A stretch of DNA of 64,000 bases, taken from NCBI RefSeq assembly GCF_014199305.1, contig NZ_JACIJK010000005.1, forward strand, positions 1-64,000, in the 5' to 3' direction. The notes below the pieces were generated by a model. The model was not told where the DNA came from. It did no database searches and was given only the letters and a program-made list of their open reading frames with translations. The position numbers and the translations under genes were made by a program. Shown here piece by piece: positions 15,606 to 23,667 of the stretch (positions are counted from its first letter, which is position 1; every line of letters starts with the position of its first letter). Origin of the DNA: Sphingomonas aerophila (lineage in GTDB: Bacteria; Pseudomonadota; Alphaproteobacteria; Sphingomonadales; Sphingomonadaceae).

Positions 15606-16999
15606 CCGCGACCACGATCGGCGCCGCCCTGCTCGCGCGGCCACAGTCGGTCACCCTGGGCCAGGCATTCTGGGTGTGGCTGCGGATCGCCCTGCTCTCC
15701 TTCGGCGGACCGGCGGGGCAGATCGCGGTGATGCACCGCATCCTGGTCGACGAGAAACGCTGGATCGGGGAACACCGGTTCCTGCATGCGCTCAATTATT
15801 GCATGTTGCTGCCGGGCCCGGAGGCGCAGCAGCTCGCCACCTATATCGGCTGGCTGATGCACCGGACAAAGGGCGGCATCGTCGCCGGGGTGCTGTTCAT
15901 CCTGCCCGGCGCGATCGCGATCATGGCGCTGAGCTGGATTTATGTCCTGTATGGCCGGGTCGGCATCGTCTCTGCACTGTTCTTTGGCCTGAAGGCTGCT
16001 GTGCTGGCCGTGGTGCTGCAAGCGGTGGTGCGTATCGGATCGCGCGCGTTGAAAAGCGTGGCCGCGCGGGCGCTTGCGGCCCTGGCGTTCGCGATGATCT
16101 TTTTCGCAGGCGTGCCTTTTCCGCTGATCGTGCTTGGCGCCGGGATGATCGGCTGGTGGTCCGGGCGGATGGGAAGCACTGCCTTTGCCGGCAATGGGCA
16201 TGGCGGGACAAAGGGGGCGGTGGTTGCCGATGCCGACACATTGCTCGGCGAAGAGCTGCCCGCCCATGCCCGGCCGACATGGCGCGAAACGGGGCGAACG
16301 GCGCTGGTCTGGCTGGCGCTCTGGCTGCTGCCGGTCGCGGCGCTGCTGATCTCGCTTGGGCCCGACCATGTGTTCAGCCGTATCGCAACCTTCTTTTCCG
16401 TCATGGCGACCGTCACCTTTGGCGGGGCTTACGCCGTGCTGGCTTATGTCGCGCAAGGAGCCGTGCAGGATTATGGATGGCTGAACGCGAAGGAGATGCT
16501 GGACGGACTGGGCATGGCGGAAACGACCCCGGGTCCGCTGATCATGGTGCTGCAGTTCGTCGGGTTCCTGGGCGCGTTCCGTGACTCCGGGCAGCTGTCG
16601 CCGCTGCTCGCGGGGACGCTTGGCGGCCTGCTTGGCACCTGGGTCACGTTCACGCCCTGCTTTCTGTGGATCTTCCTGGGTGCGCCCTTCATCGAACGGC
16701 TGCGCGGCAATGCGGCGGTCGCGGGGGCCCTGTCGGCGATCACGGCGGCGGTGGTCGGCGTCGTGCTGAACCTGGCGGTCTGGTTCGCGCTGCATACGCT
16801 TTTCCGCGCCACGGTGGCCGTGAGGGCGGGCCCCGTCAGGTTCGACGCGCCGGTCCTTGCCAGCATCGATCCCTGGTCAGTGGTTCTGGCCGCGGGCGCA
16901 ATGGTGGCCGTCTTTGTCCTGCGCGCCAATGTGATCGTGACGCTGCTGGCGACCGCCGCTGCGGGGGTGGCGCTCCATGTGCTGGGAGCGATCGGTTGA
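15602..16999 (+). CDS. chrA: Chromate transporter ChrA
   Basis: A 465-residue inner-membrane transporter of the long-chain CHR family, exporting chromate. The two homologous halves are visible: FGGPAGQIAVMH with a LPGPEAQQLATYIGW block near residues 35-90, and FGGAYAVLAYVA with a TTPGPLIMVLQFVGF block near 280-330. About ten to twelve helices are expected. The start at 15602 overlaps the chrB-like stop. hisE begins 84 nt after the stop. Sulphate uptake cannot be excluded on sequence alone, but the ChrB partner argues for chromate. Confidence 0.92.
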   Translation: MTATTIGAALLARPQSVTLGQAFWVWLRIALLSFGGPAGQIAVMHRILVDEKRWIGEHRFLHALNYCMLLPGPEAQQLATYIGWLMHRTKGGIVAGVLFILPGAIAIMALSWIYVLYGRVGIVSALFFGLKAAVLAVVLQAVVRIGSRALKSVAARALAALAFAMIFFAGVPFPLIVLGAGMIGWWSGRMGSTAFAGNGHGGTKGAVVADADTLLGEELPAHARPTWRETGRTALVWLALWLLPVAALLISLGPDHVFSRIATFFSVMATVTFGGAYAVLAYVAQGAVQDYGWLNAKEMLDGLGMAETTPGPLIMVLQFVGFLGAFRDSGQLSPLLAGTLGGLLGTWVTFTPCFLWIFLGAPFIERLRGNAAVAGALSAITAAVVGVVLNLAVWFALHTLFRATVAVRAGPVRFDAPVLASIDPWSVVLAAGAMVAVFVLRANVIVTLLATAAAGVALHVLGAIG

Positions 17000-17083
17000 G
17001 GGCGGTGCTTTCAACTTGGGGAGCACGGGCAACTTGGCGCGAGCGGGATTGACCGCGCGCCCGCCCCGGCGCACGGGCGCGGC

Positions 17084-17395
17084 ATGGATGTGCTCGACCG
17101 CCTGGAAACCACCATTCGCGAGCGACGCGGCACGGACGCGGGCGCGTCCTACGTCGCCAGCCTGTTTGCCAAGGGGCGCGGCAAGATCGCGCAGAAACTG
17201 GGCGAGGAAGCGGTCGAAACCGTGATCGCGGCTACAAGCGAGCCCGAAAAGATCACGTCCGAGGCCGCCGACCTTCTGTTCCACCTCCTCGTCCTTCTCG
17301 CCGACGCCGACCTGTCGCTGGACGATGTTCGCGCCGAGCTTGCCCGCCGCGAGGGCCTGTCGGGGCATGACGAAAAGGCGGCACGCGCCCGCTGA
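17084..17395 (+). CDS. hisE: Phosphoribosyl-ATP pyrophosphohydrolase
   Basis: A 103-residue all-alpha MazG-like pyrophosphatase, step two of histidine synthesis (PR-ATP to PR-AMP). The metal-binding acidic helices are visible as KLGEEAVETVIAA near residues 38-50 and KITSEAADLLFHLLVLL near 56-72. It is a stand-alone HisE, without a HisI domain. It is separated from hisBHAF by the chr operon and followed by the HIT gene. Confidence 0.93.
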   Translation: MDVLDRLETTIRERRGTDAGASYVASLFAKGRGKIAQKLGEEAVETVIAATSEPEKITSEAADLLFHLLVLLADADLSLDDVRAELARREGLSGHDEKAARAR

Positions 17396-17457
17396 CGGAA
17401 GCCGACCCGGCCCGCCGTCCGGTTGCGCGATTTATCTGTCCTACACGCCATCAACAT

Positions 17458-17488
17458 GGCAGCACCCGAGTCGATGACAGGTGCTGCC
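17458..17488. terminator. Hairpin between hisE and the HIT gene
   Basis: Perfect 9-nt arms GGCAGCACC (17458-17466) and GGTGCTGCC (17480-17488) enclose a 13-nt loop, 62 nt after the hisE stop and about 75 nt before the HIT start. There is no U-tract, so it is a weak intrinsic terminator candidate or an RNA processing or stability element rather than a clear terminator. Confidence 0.4.
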
Positions 17489-17564
17489 GTCCTTGTTCAG
17501 CCCCCAGCGCGGGGCCGACACGATGCGGCCGCCCCGTCCAGACCATCTTGCCAGGAGCCCGCTC

Positions 17565-17942
17565 ATGCCGATCGACGCTACCCTGCCCTATGACGACAAC
17601 AACATCTTCGCCCGCATCCTGCGCGACGAGATCCCGTCGCAGCGGGTGTATGAGGATGACTGGGCAGTCGCCTTTCACGACATCATGCCCCAGGCGACGA
17701 CGCATATCCTGGTGATCCCGCGCGGCGCGTATGTGTCGTGGGATGATTTCAGCGCCCGTGCGTCCGCCCAAGAGATTGCCGGCTTCGTCCGCGCGGTGGG
17801 GCACGTCGCGCGCGAACAAGGGCTGGTCGCCAGCGGGTATCGCCTGCTCGCCAACACGGGCCGGCACAGCGGGCAGGAGGTGCCCCACCTGCATGTTCAC
17901 CTGTTCGGCGGGCAGCCGCTTGGGCCGATGCTGGCGCGATGA
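17565..17942 (+). CDS. HIT-family hydrolase (Hint-like)
   Basis: A 125-residue histidine-triad nucleotide hydrolase of the Hint/PKCI type, acting on AMP-lysine-like phosphoramidates. The N-terminal NNIFARILRDEIPSQRVYED and the active-site triad VPHLHVHLFGG near residue 107 are clear. Start 17565 is chosen for its CCAGGAG site and conserved beginning; a longer frame from 17481 crosses the upstream hairpin region. The position after hisE is common in alphaproteobacteria. Confidence 0.92.
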   Translation: MPIDATLPYDDNNIFARILRDEIPSQRVYEDDWAVAFHDIMPQATTHILVIPRGAYVSWDDFSARASAQEIAGFVRAVGHVAREQGLVASGYRLLANTGRHSGQEVPHLHVHLFGGQPLGPMLAR

Positions 17943-18072
17943 AGCCCCGCCGTCCACGGTTGGGACAGGCGCAGGGCCCGCGTTAAGGGATTGCGCCCGG
18001 TCGTTTTGCGACTAGGCTTCACCTTTCACTTTTGTTGCGGCGTGTCCCGCCGTGACCCGGGGGAACGAGTAC

Positions 18073-19611
18073 ATGATCTTCGGGCGCGTCAAGCCTCTCG
18101 ACGCCATTCTTGCCACGGCCGAAAAACGCGGCCTGCACCGCTCTCTTGGTGCGTTCCAGCTCACCATGCTCGGGATCGGCGCGGTGATCGGCACCGGCAT
18201 TTTCGTTCTGACCAGCGAGGCCGCGCAGAAAGCGGGGCCGGGCATGATGCTGAGCTTCGTGGTGGCGGGCTTCGTCTGCGCCGTTGCGGCGTTGTGCTAT
18301 TCGGAACTGGCTTCCATGGTCCCGGTCGCCGGGTCCGCCTATACCTACACCTATGCCGTGATGGGCGAGTTGCTGGCCTGGATGGTCGGCTGGGCGCTGA
18401 TCCTGGAATATGCCGTGGGCGCCAGTGCGGTCGCTGTCGGCTGGTCCGGCTATGTCGTGGGCCAATTCCAGAACCAATTGGGGATAACCCTGCCAGCCGC
18501 GCTGGTGAACGGGCCCTATGCCGGCGGGATCATCAACCTGCCCGCGGTGCTGATCTCCCTACTCGTCACCTGGCTGCTGGTGATCGGCACGACGGAAAGC
18601 GCCCGGGTCAACGCGATCCTGGTGTGCATCAAGGTCGCCGCGCTGACCCTGTTCATCGCGCTCGCCCTGCCCGTCGCGCAAAAGGAGCATTTCGAGCCGT
18701 TCATGCCGACCGGCTTTACCGGCGTTATGGGCGCCGCGGCGTCGATCTTCTTCGCCTATGTCGGCTTTGACGCGGTTTCCACGGCGGCGGAGGAGACCAA
18801 GAACCCGCAGCGCAACGTGCCGATCGGCCTGATCGGCAGCCTGGCGGTCTGCACGGTCTTCTACCTGCTGGTGTCGGCGGGGGCGATCGGGTCGCCGCTG
18901 GGCGCACAGCCTGTTGCCGATGCGGCGGGCCGCGTGCTCGACCCGGGCACCACCGAACTCGCCGCACGCTGCAAGGCGGTCGTGGCGGCTGGCGCACTGG
19001 AGCCATTGTCCTGTTCGCGTGAGGCGCTGGCGCACGTGCTGCGCACCATCGGCTGGGTGAAGATCGGCAACCTGATCGGCCTGGCGGCAACGCTGGCGCT
19101 GCCGTCGGTCGTCCTGATGATGATGTTCGGCCAGACCCGCGTGTTCTTCACCATGGCCCGCGACGGGCTGTTGCCGGAGCGGCTGGCGGCGGTGCACCCG
19201 CGCTATCGCACCCCGCACGTGGTAACGATCGTGACCGGCATTGCCGCCACGCTTGCCGCCGCGTTCCTGCCGGTCGGCAAGCTGGCCGATTACTCGAACT
19301 CGGGCACGCTGTTCGCGTTCATGATGGTCGGCATTTCGGTGCTGGTGCTGCGCCGCGTCGATCCGACCCGCCATCGCCCGTTCCGCACCCCGCTGGTCAA
19401 CATCGTCGCGCCGCTCGCCGTTCTGGGCTGCATCTACCTGTATGTATCGCTGCCCTGGGCCGCGATCCTGGTGCTGCCGATCTGGGGCTCGATCGGGCTG
19501 CTGATCTACTTCGGCTATAGCCGCAAGCGCAGCCATGTGGGCCGTGGCATCATCGACGTGGTGGACGATCCCAACCTGCAGCCAGAGGTCGCGCGGCCGC
19601 TCGATCGGTAA
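18073..19611 (+). CDS. APC-superfamily amino acid permease
   Basis: A 512-residue inner-membrane transporter of the cationic amino acid transporter type. The helix 1 motif GIGAVIGTGIFVLTSEAAQ (near 35-53) and the helix 6 stretch FFAYVGFDAVSTAAEETKNP (near 224-243) are characteristic. Twelve or more hydrophobic segments are present, with a periplasmic insert around 275-315 that contains two Cys (ARCKAV, SCSREA). ATG 18073 is preferred to a GTG at 18052. An intrinsic terminator follows. The substrate is not predictable. Confidence 0.88.
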   Translation: MIFGRVKPLDAILATAEKRGLHRSLGAFQLTMLGIGAVIGTGIFVLTSEAAQKAGPGMMLSFVVAGFVCAVAALCYSELASMVPVAGSAYTYTYAVMGELLAWMVGWALILEYAVGASAVAVGWSGYVVGQFQNQLGITLPAALVNGPYAGGIINLPAVLISLLVTWLLVIGTTESARVNAILVCIKVAALTLFIALALPVAQKEHFEPFMPTGFTGVMGAAASIFFAYVGFDAVSTAAEETKNPQRNVPIGLIGSLAVCTVFYLLVSAGAIGSPLGAQPVADAAGRVLDPGTTELAARCKAVVAAGALEPLSCSREALAHVLRTIGWVKIGNLIGLAATLALPSVVLMMMFGQTRVFFTMARDGLLPERLAAVHPRYRTPHVVTIVTGIAATLAAAFLPVGKLADYSNSGTLFAFMMVGISVLVLRRVDPTRHRPFRTPLVNIVAPLAVLGCIYLYVSLPWAAILVLPIWGSIGLLIYFGYSRKRSHVGRGIIDVVDDPNLQPEVARPLDR

Positions 19612-19635
19612 GCGCCTGACCTGAACGGACAACGA

Positions 19636-19663
19636 AAAGGCCGGGGATCGCTCCCCGGCCTTT
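19636..19663 (+). terminator. Intrinsic terminator after the amino acid permease
   Basis: AAAGGCCGGGGA and TCCCCGGCCTTT are perfectly complementary 12-nt arms around a 4-nt TCGC loop, followed by a run of T (to 19665). It lies 24 nt past the permease stop. The A-tract before the stem means it could also act on the minus strand, but the nearest minus-strand gene ends away from it. Confidence 0.9.
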
Positions 19664-19734
19664 TTCGGTTTAAAGGGTTGTTCGTCGGATCAGCGACGGA
19701 CCAGCCTCCCCGGCCGGCCCGCCGCGTGACGGGG

Positions 19735-20730
19735 TCAGGCGACCTTTGCCGCCAGCGCCTTCAGGTCCACCTGCGAGCGTGCACCGAAATGGCTGATGAT
19801 CTCCGCCGCGCAGATCGCGCCCAGGCGGAGCGACTTCTCAAGCGGCCAGCCCTGAGCCTCACCGTGAAGGAAGCCTGCCGCGAACAGGTCGCCCGCGCCC
19901 GTGGTGTCGACCACCCGCGCAATCGGTTCGGCCGCAACCTCTGCCCGCTCCGCGCCGTGCACCGCGACCGCGCCATGTTCGCCGCGAGTCACCACCAGAG
20001 TCTGCACCTGCGGCGCAAGCTTGGCGATCGCCGCCTCGACGTCGTCGACCTGCGCCAGCGCGACCAGCTCGCCTTCATTGGCGAACAGGATGTCGACCAG
20101 CCCATCCGCGATCAGTTGGCGGAAGTCGCCGCCGTGCCGCGAGATGCAGAACACGTCGGAGAGGGTGAAAGCGACGCGGCGGCCGGCGTCGCGCGCGATG
20201 CTGATCGCCTCACGCATCGCAGCGCGGGGTTCCTCTGGATCCCACAGATAACCTTCGAGGTAGAGGATCGCAGCGTTGCTGATCAGATCACGGTCGAGCG
20301 CTTCGGCGGGCAGGAACTGCGACGCGCCCAGGAACGTGTTCATGGTCCGCTGGCCATCGGGCGTGACAAAGATCAGGCAGCGCGCGGTGGTCGGCTGGCC
20401 CGACCGGGTCGGCGTGTCGAACTGGATGCCGACCGAACGGATGTCGTGGGCGAATACCTCGCCCAGCTGGTCGTCGGCGACCTGGCCGATAAAGCCGCAC
20501 TTGCCGCCAAGCGCCGCGATGCCGGCGATGGTGTTGGCGGCCGACCCGCCGCTCGCTTCCAACCCAGGCCCCATCTTGGCGTACAAAGCGTCCGCCTCTT
20601 CGGGCGAAAAGACGAGCTGCATCGACCCCTTGGTCATGCCTTCTGCAGCGATAAAGGCGTCGTCGGTCTGGGACAGGATGTCGACGATCGCGTTGCCGAT
20701 CGCGACGACATGGTAGGCGGGCTGGGTCAA
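19735..20730 (-). CDS. Adenosine-kinase-like PfkB-family carbohydrate kinase
   Basis: A 331-residue ribokinase/PfkB kinase. The N-terminal VVAIGNAIVDILSQ, ASGGSAANTIAGIAALGG near 59-76, and the catalytic VVDTTGAGDLFAAGFL near 279-294, with its Asp general base, define the family; the GGSAANT pattern is that of adenosine kinase-like members. The start is a TTG at 20730, chosen because GGAGC lies 7-10 nt upstream and no ATG fits the conserved N-terminus. Substrate (adenosine, or a sugar) is inferred from family only. Confidence 0.85.
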   Translation of the reverse strand: MTQPAYHVVAIGNAIVDILSQTDDAFIAAEGMTKGSMQLVFSPEEADALYAKMGPGLEASGGSAANTIAGIAALGGKCGFIGQVADDQLGEVFAHDIRSVGIQFDTPTRSGQPTTARCLIFVTPDGQRTMNTFLGASQFLPAEALDRDLISNAAILYLEGYLWDPEEPRAAMREAISIARDAGRRVAFTLSDVFCISRHGGDFRQLIADGLVDILFANEGELVALAQVDDVEAAIAKLAPQVQTLVVTRGEHGAVAVHGAERAEVAAEPIARVVDTTGAGDLFAAGFLHGEAQGWPLEKSLRLGAICAAEIISHFGARSQVDLKALAAKVA

Positions 20731-20834
20731 GGAAGCGCTCCAATCGGGAAAGCGCCGCCCTAGAGGGGCACCCCGTCGCGCGCAACGTGGCGGCGGGGCT
20801 TGCGCGTGCGGGCGAGGCATGGTGGACAGCGGCC

Positions 20835-21215
20835 ATGCGGTGGCGATCGATAGCGACGGGAATGGTTCTGGTAGCGGCAGGCTCGCTTGGCGGGTGCGTC
20901 GCACCGAGCGCCGGGCGGCCAAACGTGGCACCCGCGCCCCAGCCCAGCTATTCGCCGATCGGTCTGGAGCGCGTGCTTGGCCAGAATGCGGCGGGTCTGG
21001 TCAGCCTGTTCGGGCCGGCAGACGCGGATGTGCGCGAAGGCGCCGGCCGCAAGCTGCAATTCGCCGGCAGCTTCTGCGTGCTCGACGCCTACCTGTACCC
21101 CAAGGGGCAGGATGAGGCGAAGGTCACGTACCTCGACGCGCGCGAGCCCGACGGCAGCGCCATCGACCGGGCAAGCTGCGTTGCGGCCCTGACTCGGCGA
21201 GATGGTGGAAAGTGA
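20835..21215 (+). CDS. Small lipoprotein, unknown function
   Basis: A 126-residue lipoprotein. The signal peptide MRWRSIATGMVLVAAGSLGG ends at a lipobox Cys, residue 21 (LGGC). The mature part begins with a Pro/Ala linker, then a conserved-looking globular section (LERVLGQNAAGLVSLFGPADAD) and two further Cys (SFCVLDAYLYP, RASCVAAL) that could pair. Start 20835 gives a standard signal; an upstream start at 20787 would place Trp-rich residues before it. Likely anchored in an envelope membrane; function unknown. Confidence 0.72.
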   Translation: MRWRSIATGMVLVAAGSLGGCVAPSAGRPNVAPAPQPSYSPIGLERVLGQNAAGLVSLFGPADADVREGAGRKLQFAGSFCVLDAYLYPKGQDEAKVTYLDAREPDGSAIDRASCVAALTRRDGGK

Positions 21216-21267
21216 CTGAACCGCTTGCGCCCGTGCAGGGTTGAACTCATCGGCAAGGATAAGGCCG

Positions 21268-21942
21268 ATGACGGCCAGCAAGCACGACAAGTCGCCCGAC
21301 AAGGGCCCGTTCACCAGCGACCTGGACGACGACCCCGGCATCGGCCAGCCCAAGGGACTGTTCGCGACCGGCGAGGACCCCGACCTGCTCGAAGCGGCCA
21401 GCACGCAGCAGGGCGATGTCGAAAACGGCACCGGCCCGAACGCCGGTGTCGGCAATGGCGACCTGGGCCGAACCAACGGCTATTCCGCTGCGGCGGGCCG
21501 GGCACGGCGAACGGCTCGCCACGGCCGCTATGCGAAAGCCAAGGCGTCCCATTCCGCCATCACGGACGGGTCCGCTTCGGCGACCACGCGGCGTTGCCGC
21601 TCCATCGACCAGCGAACCGGGTCGAGGCGGGCGAGCGCCCATACCGCAGCGCCCCGCACGACCGGCGCCTCGTCGTCCAGCAGAGCGGCGACAGGTGCGA
21701 CCAGCGCCTCTCGCCCGCTGTTCCCCGCCGCGATCAGCGCGTTACGCACCATCTTGTTGCGGCCGATCCGCTTGATCGGTGAACCGCTGAACACCTGGCG
21801 GAAGCTTGGGTCGTCGAGCGCGAGCAGGTCGGCGAGTTCGGGCGCGGCGAGTTCCGCGCGGGGCAAAAAGGCGCGGTTTGCCCGCGCGGTTACGGCGAAC
21901 TTGTTCCACGGGCACACGGCCAGGCAGTCGTCGCAGCCATAG
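21268..21942 (+). CDS. Small acidic protein with C-terminus running antisense into queG
   Basis: The first 70 or so residues look like a real gene: AAGGATAAGGCCG precedes ATG 21268, and the protein is hydrophilic with DLDDDPGIGQPKG, GEDPDLLEAA and GDLGRTNG motifs resembling a small conserved sphingomonad protein. There is no stop at the expected end. The frame continues for about 140 more residues, mostly antisense to the 3' end of queG, becoming Arg/Ser/Ala-rich like a shadow frame. The stop is probably lost, giving an extended product. Function unknown. Confidence 0.5.
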   Translation: MTASKHDKSPDKGPFTSDLDDDPGIGQPKGLFATGEDPDLLEAASTQQGDVENGTGPNAGVGNGDLGRTNGYSAAAGRARRTARHGRYAKAKASHSAITDGSASATTRRCRSIDQRTGSRRASAHTAAPRTTGASSSSRAATGATSASRPLFPAAISALRTILLRPIRLIGEPLNTWRKLGSSSASRSASSGAASSARGKKARFARAVTANLFHGHTARQSSQP

Positions 21943-22655
21943 ATGCGGTTGCCGATCGCACGGCGGAACTCGGCCGGGATCGGGCCGGAATGCTCAATGG
22001 TCAGGTAGGACACGCACCGGCGTGCATCGAGCTGGTAGGGCGACGGGAACGCGTCGGTCGGGCAGGCGCGCTGGCAGGCATCGCAGGACCCGCAGCTCGC
22101 CCGTGCGGCGGTGTCGGGCTGGAGGTCGAGCGTGGTATAGATCGCGCCCAGGAACAGCCAGCTGCCCTGGGTGCGGCTGACGAGGTTGGTGTGCTTGCCC
22201 TGCCAGCCAAGGCCCGCCGCTTCGGCCAGCGGCTTCTCCATCACGGGCGCGGTATCGACGAAGACCTTGAGCGGCGCCGGTGCCTCTGCCGCCATCCAAC
22301 GCCCGAGTGCCTTTAGCGCGCGCTTCACCACATCATGATAGTCGCCGCCCTGCGCGTAAACCGAGATGCGGCCCCTCTCCGTTTCATTTGCCAGGGCAAG
22401 CGGATTGGACGAGGGCGCGTAGCTCATGCCGAGCGAGATCACCGACCGCACCTCCGGCCACAGCCCCGTCGGGCTTTCGCGATGGTGAGCGCGCTCCTCC
22501 ATCCAGATCATGTCGCCGTGGCGGCCATCGCCCAGCCATTCGCGCAACCGCTGGCCTGAACGCGGCGCCGCATCGGCACGCGCGATCCCGCACGCGGCAA
22601 AGCCCAGCGCTGCCGCTTCCCGTTTGATCCTGTCTTCTAGCTTGTCTTCGATCAC
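21528..22655 (-). CDS. queG: Epoxyqueuosine reductase
   Basis: A 375-residue cobalamin- and iron-sulphur-dependent enzyme for the last step of queuosine synthesis in tRNA. The two 4Fe-4S motifs are CGSCDACQRACPTDAF near residue 188 and the later CDDCLAVCPWNKF near 241. PVMEKPLAEAAGLGWQGKHT near 138-157 is the family substrate/cobalamin region. A HEAT-like C-terminus (VAPVAALLDDEAPVVRGAAV) is present. The convergent small gene on the other strand overlaps its 3' end. Confidence 0.94.
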   Translation of the reverse strand: MIEDKLEDRIKREAAALGFAACGIARADAAPRSGQRLREWLGDGRHGDMIWMEERAHHRESPTGLWPEVRSVISLGMSYAPSSNPLALANETERGRISVYAQGGDYHDVVKRALKALGRWMAAEAPAPLKVFVDTAPVMEKPLAEAAGLGWQGKHTNLVSRTQGSWLFLGAIYTTLDLQPDTAARASCGSCDACQRACPTDAFPSPYQLDARRCVSYLTIEHSGPIPAEFRRAIGNRIYGCDDCLAVCPWNKFAVTARANRAFLPRAELAAPELADLLALDDPSFRQVFSGSPIKRIGRNKMVRNALIAAGNSGREALVAPVAALLDDEAPVVRGAAVWALARLDPVRWSMERQRRVVAEADPSVMAEWDALAFA

Positions 22656-22740
22656 GACGCCCCGCTACCACGCTGGTTGGGGTCAGGTGGAGGGTGCAAC
22701 GCTCTTCGGCAACCGCAGAGGTCCATGGCGGGGTGATGGA

Positions 22741-23667
22741 ATGACGGATGCGGCGGTCAGCGCCTCGGGCCTGGTCAAGCTGTTTGGGGATCGGCGCGTG
22801 GTGGACGGGGTCGACCTGTTGGTGCCGGCCGGCGCCATTTATGGCGTGCTCGGCCCCAATGGCGCGGGGAAGACAACGACCCTGCGCATGCTTCTGGGCA
22901 TCATCGAACCCGATGGGGGCAGCCGATCCTTGCTGGGCGAAGCGCATCCGCGCGACGCCAGCGACCGGGTCGGCTACCTGCCCGAGGAGCGCGGGCTGTA
23001 TCCGGCGATGAAGGCGAAGGAGGCGATCGCGTTCATGGGCGCGCTGCGCGGGCTTGCCTGGGCCACTGGCCGCCGCCGCGCGGTGCAGCTGCTGGAGCGT
23101 GCCGGGCTGGGCCATGCCGCCGACACCAAGATCCGCAAGCTCAGCAAGGGCATGGCGCAGCTGGTCCAGTTGCTCGGCTCGGTGGTGCACGAACCCGATC
23201 TGCTGGTGCTGGACGAGCCGTTCTCAGGCCTGGATCCGGTCAATCAGGAACGGCTGGAAGCGCTGATCCTGGCCGAGCGCGATCGCGGTGCAACCGTGCT
23301 GTTCTCCACCCACGTCATGGCCCATGCCGAGCGGTTGTGCGACCGGCTTGCGATCATTTCGGGCGGCAAGCGGCGCTTTGAGGGCACCGTCAACGACGCG
23401 CGGGGCATGTTGCCGGCGCGCGTCCATTATACCCCGCAGCGGCCCGGCGCGGAGGTGGCGGTCGCCCTGCCGCACGATGCCCGGCCCGAGGGCACGGCGG
23501 GCGCAGCGGGATGGCATTTCGAAATGCCGCCCGAGGGGATCGAGCAGGTGCTGGTGCGGCTTATCGAGGCTGGGCATGGCATTGCGGGCCTGTCCATCGA
23601 GCGGCCCGGCCTGCACGAAGCGTTCGTCCAGATTGTCGGCCGTGACGCCTTGGAGGCCGCACAATGA
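22741..23667 (+). CDS. ABC transporter ATP-binding protein, NatA-like
   Basis: A 308-residue ATPase. The Walker A is GPNGAGKTTTLRM near 37, the signature is the slightly variant LSKGMAQLVQLLG near 138, the Walker B is LLVLDEPFSGLDPVN near 158, and the switch His is in VLFSTHVM near 191. A C-terminal extension of about 90 residues is like those of NatA/DUF4162 exporters. The start at 22741 begins the domain properly. It overlaps the permease gene by 4 nt; together they form a NatAB-type ABC-2 exporter. Confidence 0.9.
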   Translation: MTDAAVSASGLVKLFGDRRVVDGVDLLVPAGAIYGVLGPNGAGKTTTLRMLLGIIEPDGGSRSLLGEAHPRDASDRVGYLPEERGLYPAMKAKEAIAFMGALRGLAWATGRRRAVQLLERAGLGHAADTKIRKLSKGMAQLVQLLGSVVHEPDLLVLDEPFSGLDPVNQERLEALILAERDRGATVLFSTHVMAHAERLCDRLAIISGGKRRFEGTVNDARGMLPARVHYTPQRPGAEVAVALPHDARPEGTAGAAGWHFEMPPEGIEQVLVRLIEAGHGIAGLSIERPGLHEAFVQIVGRDALEAAQ

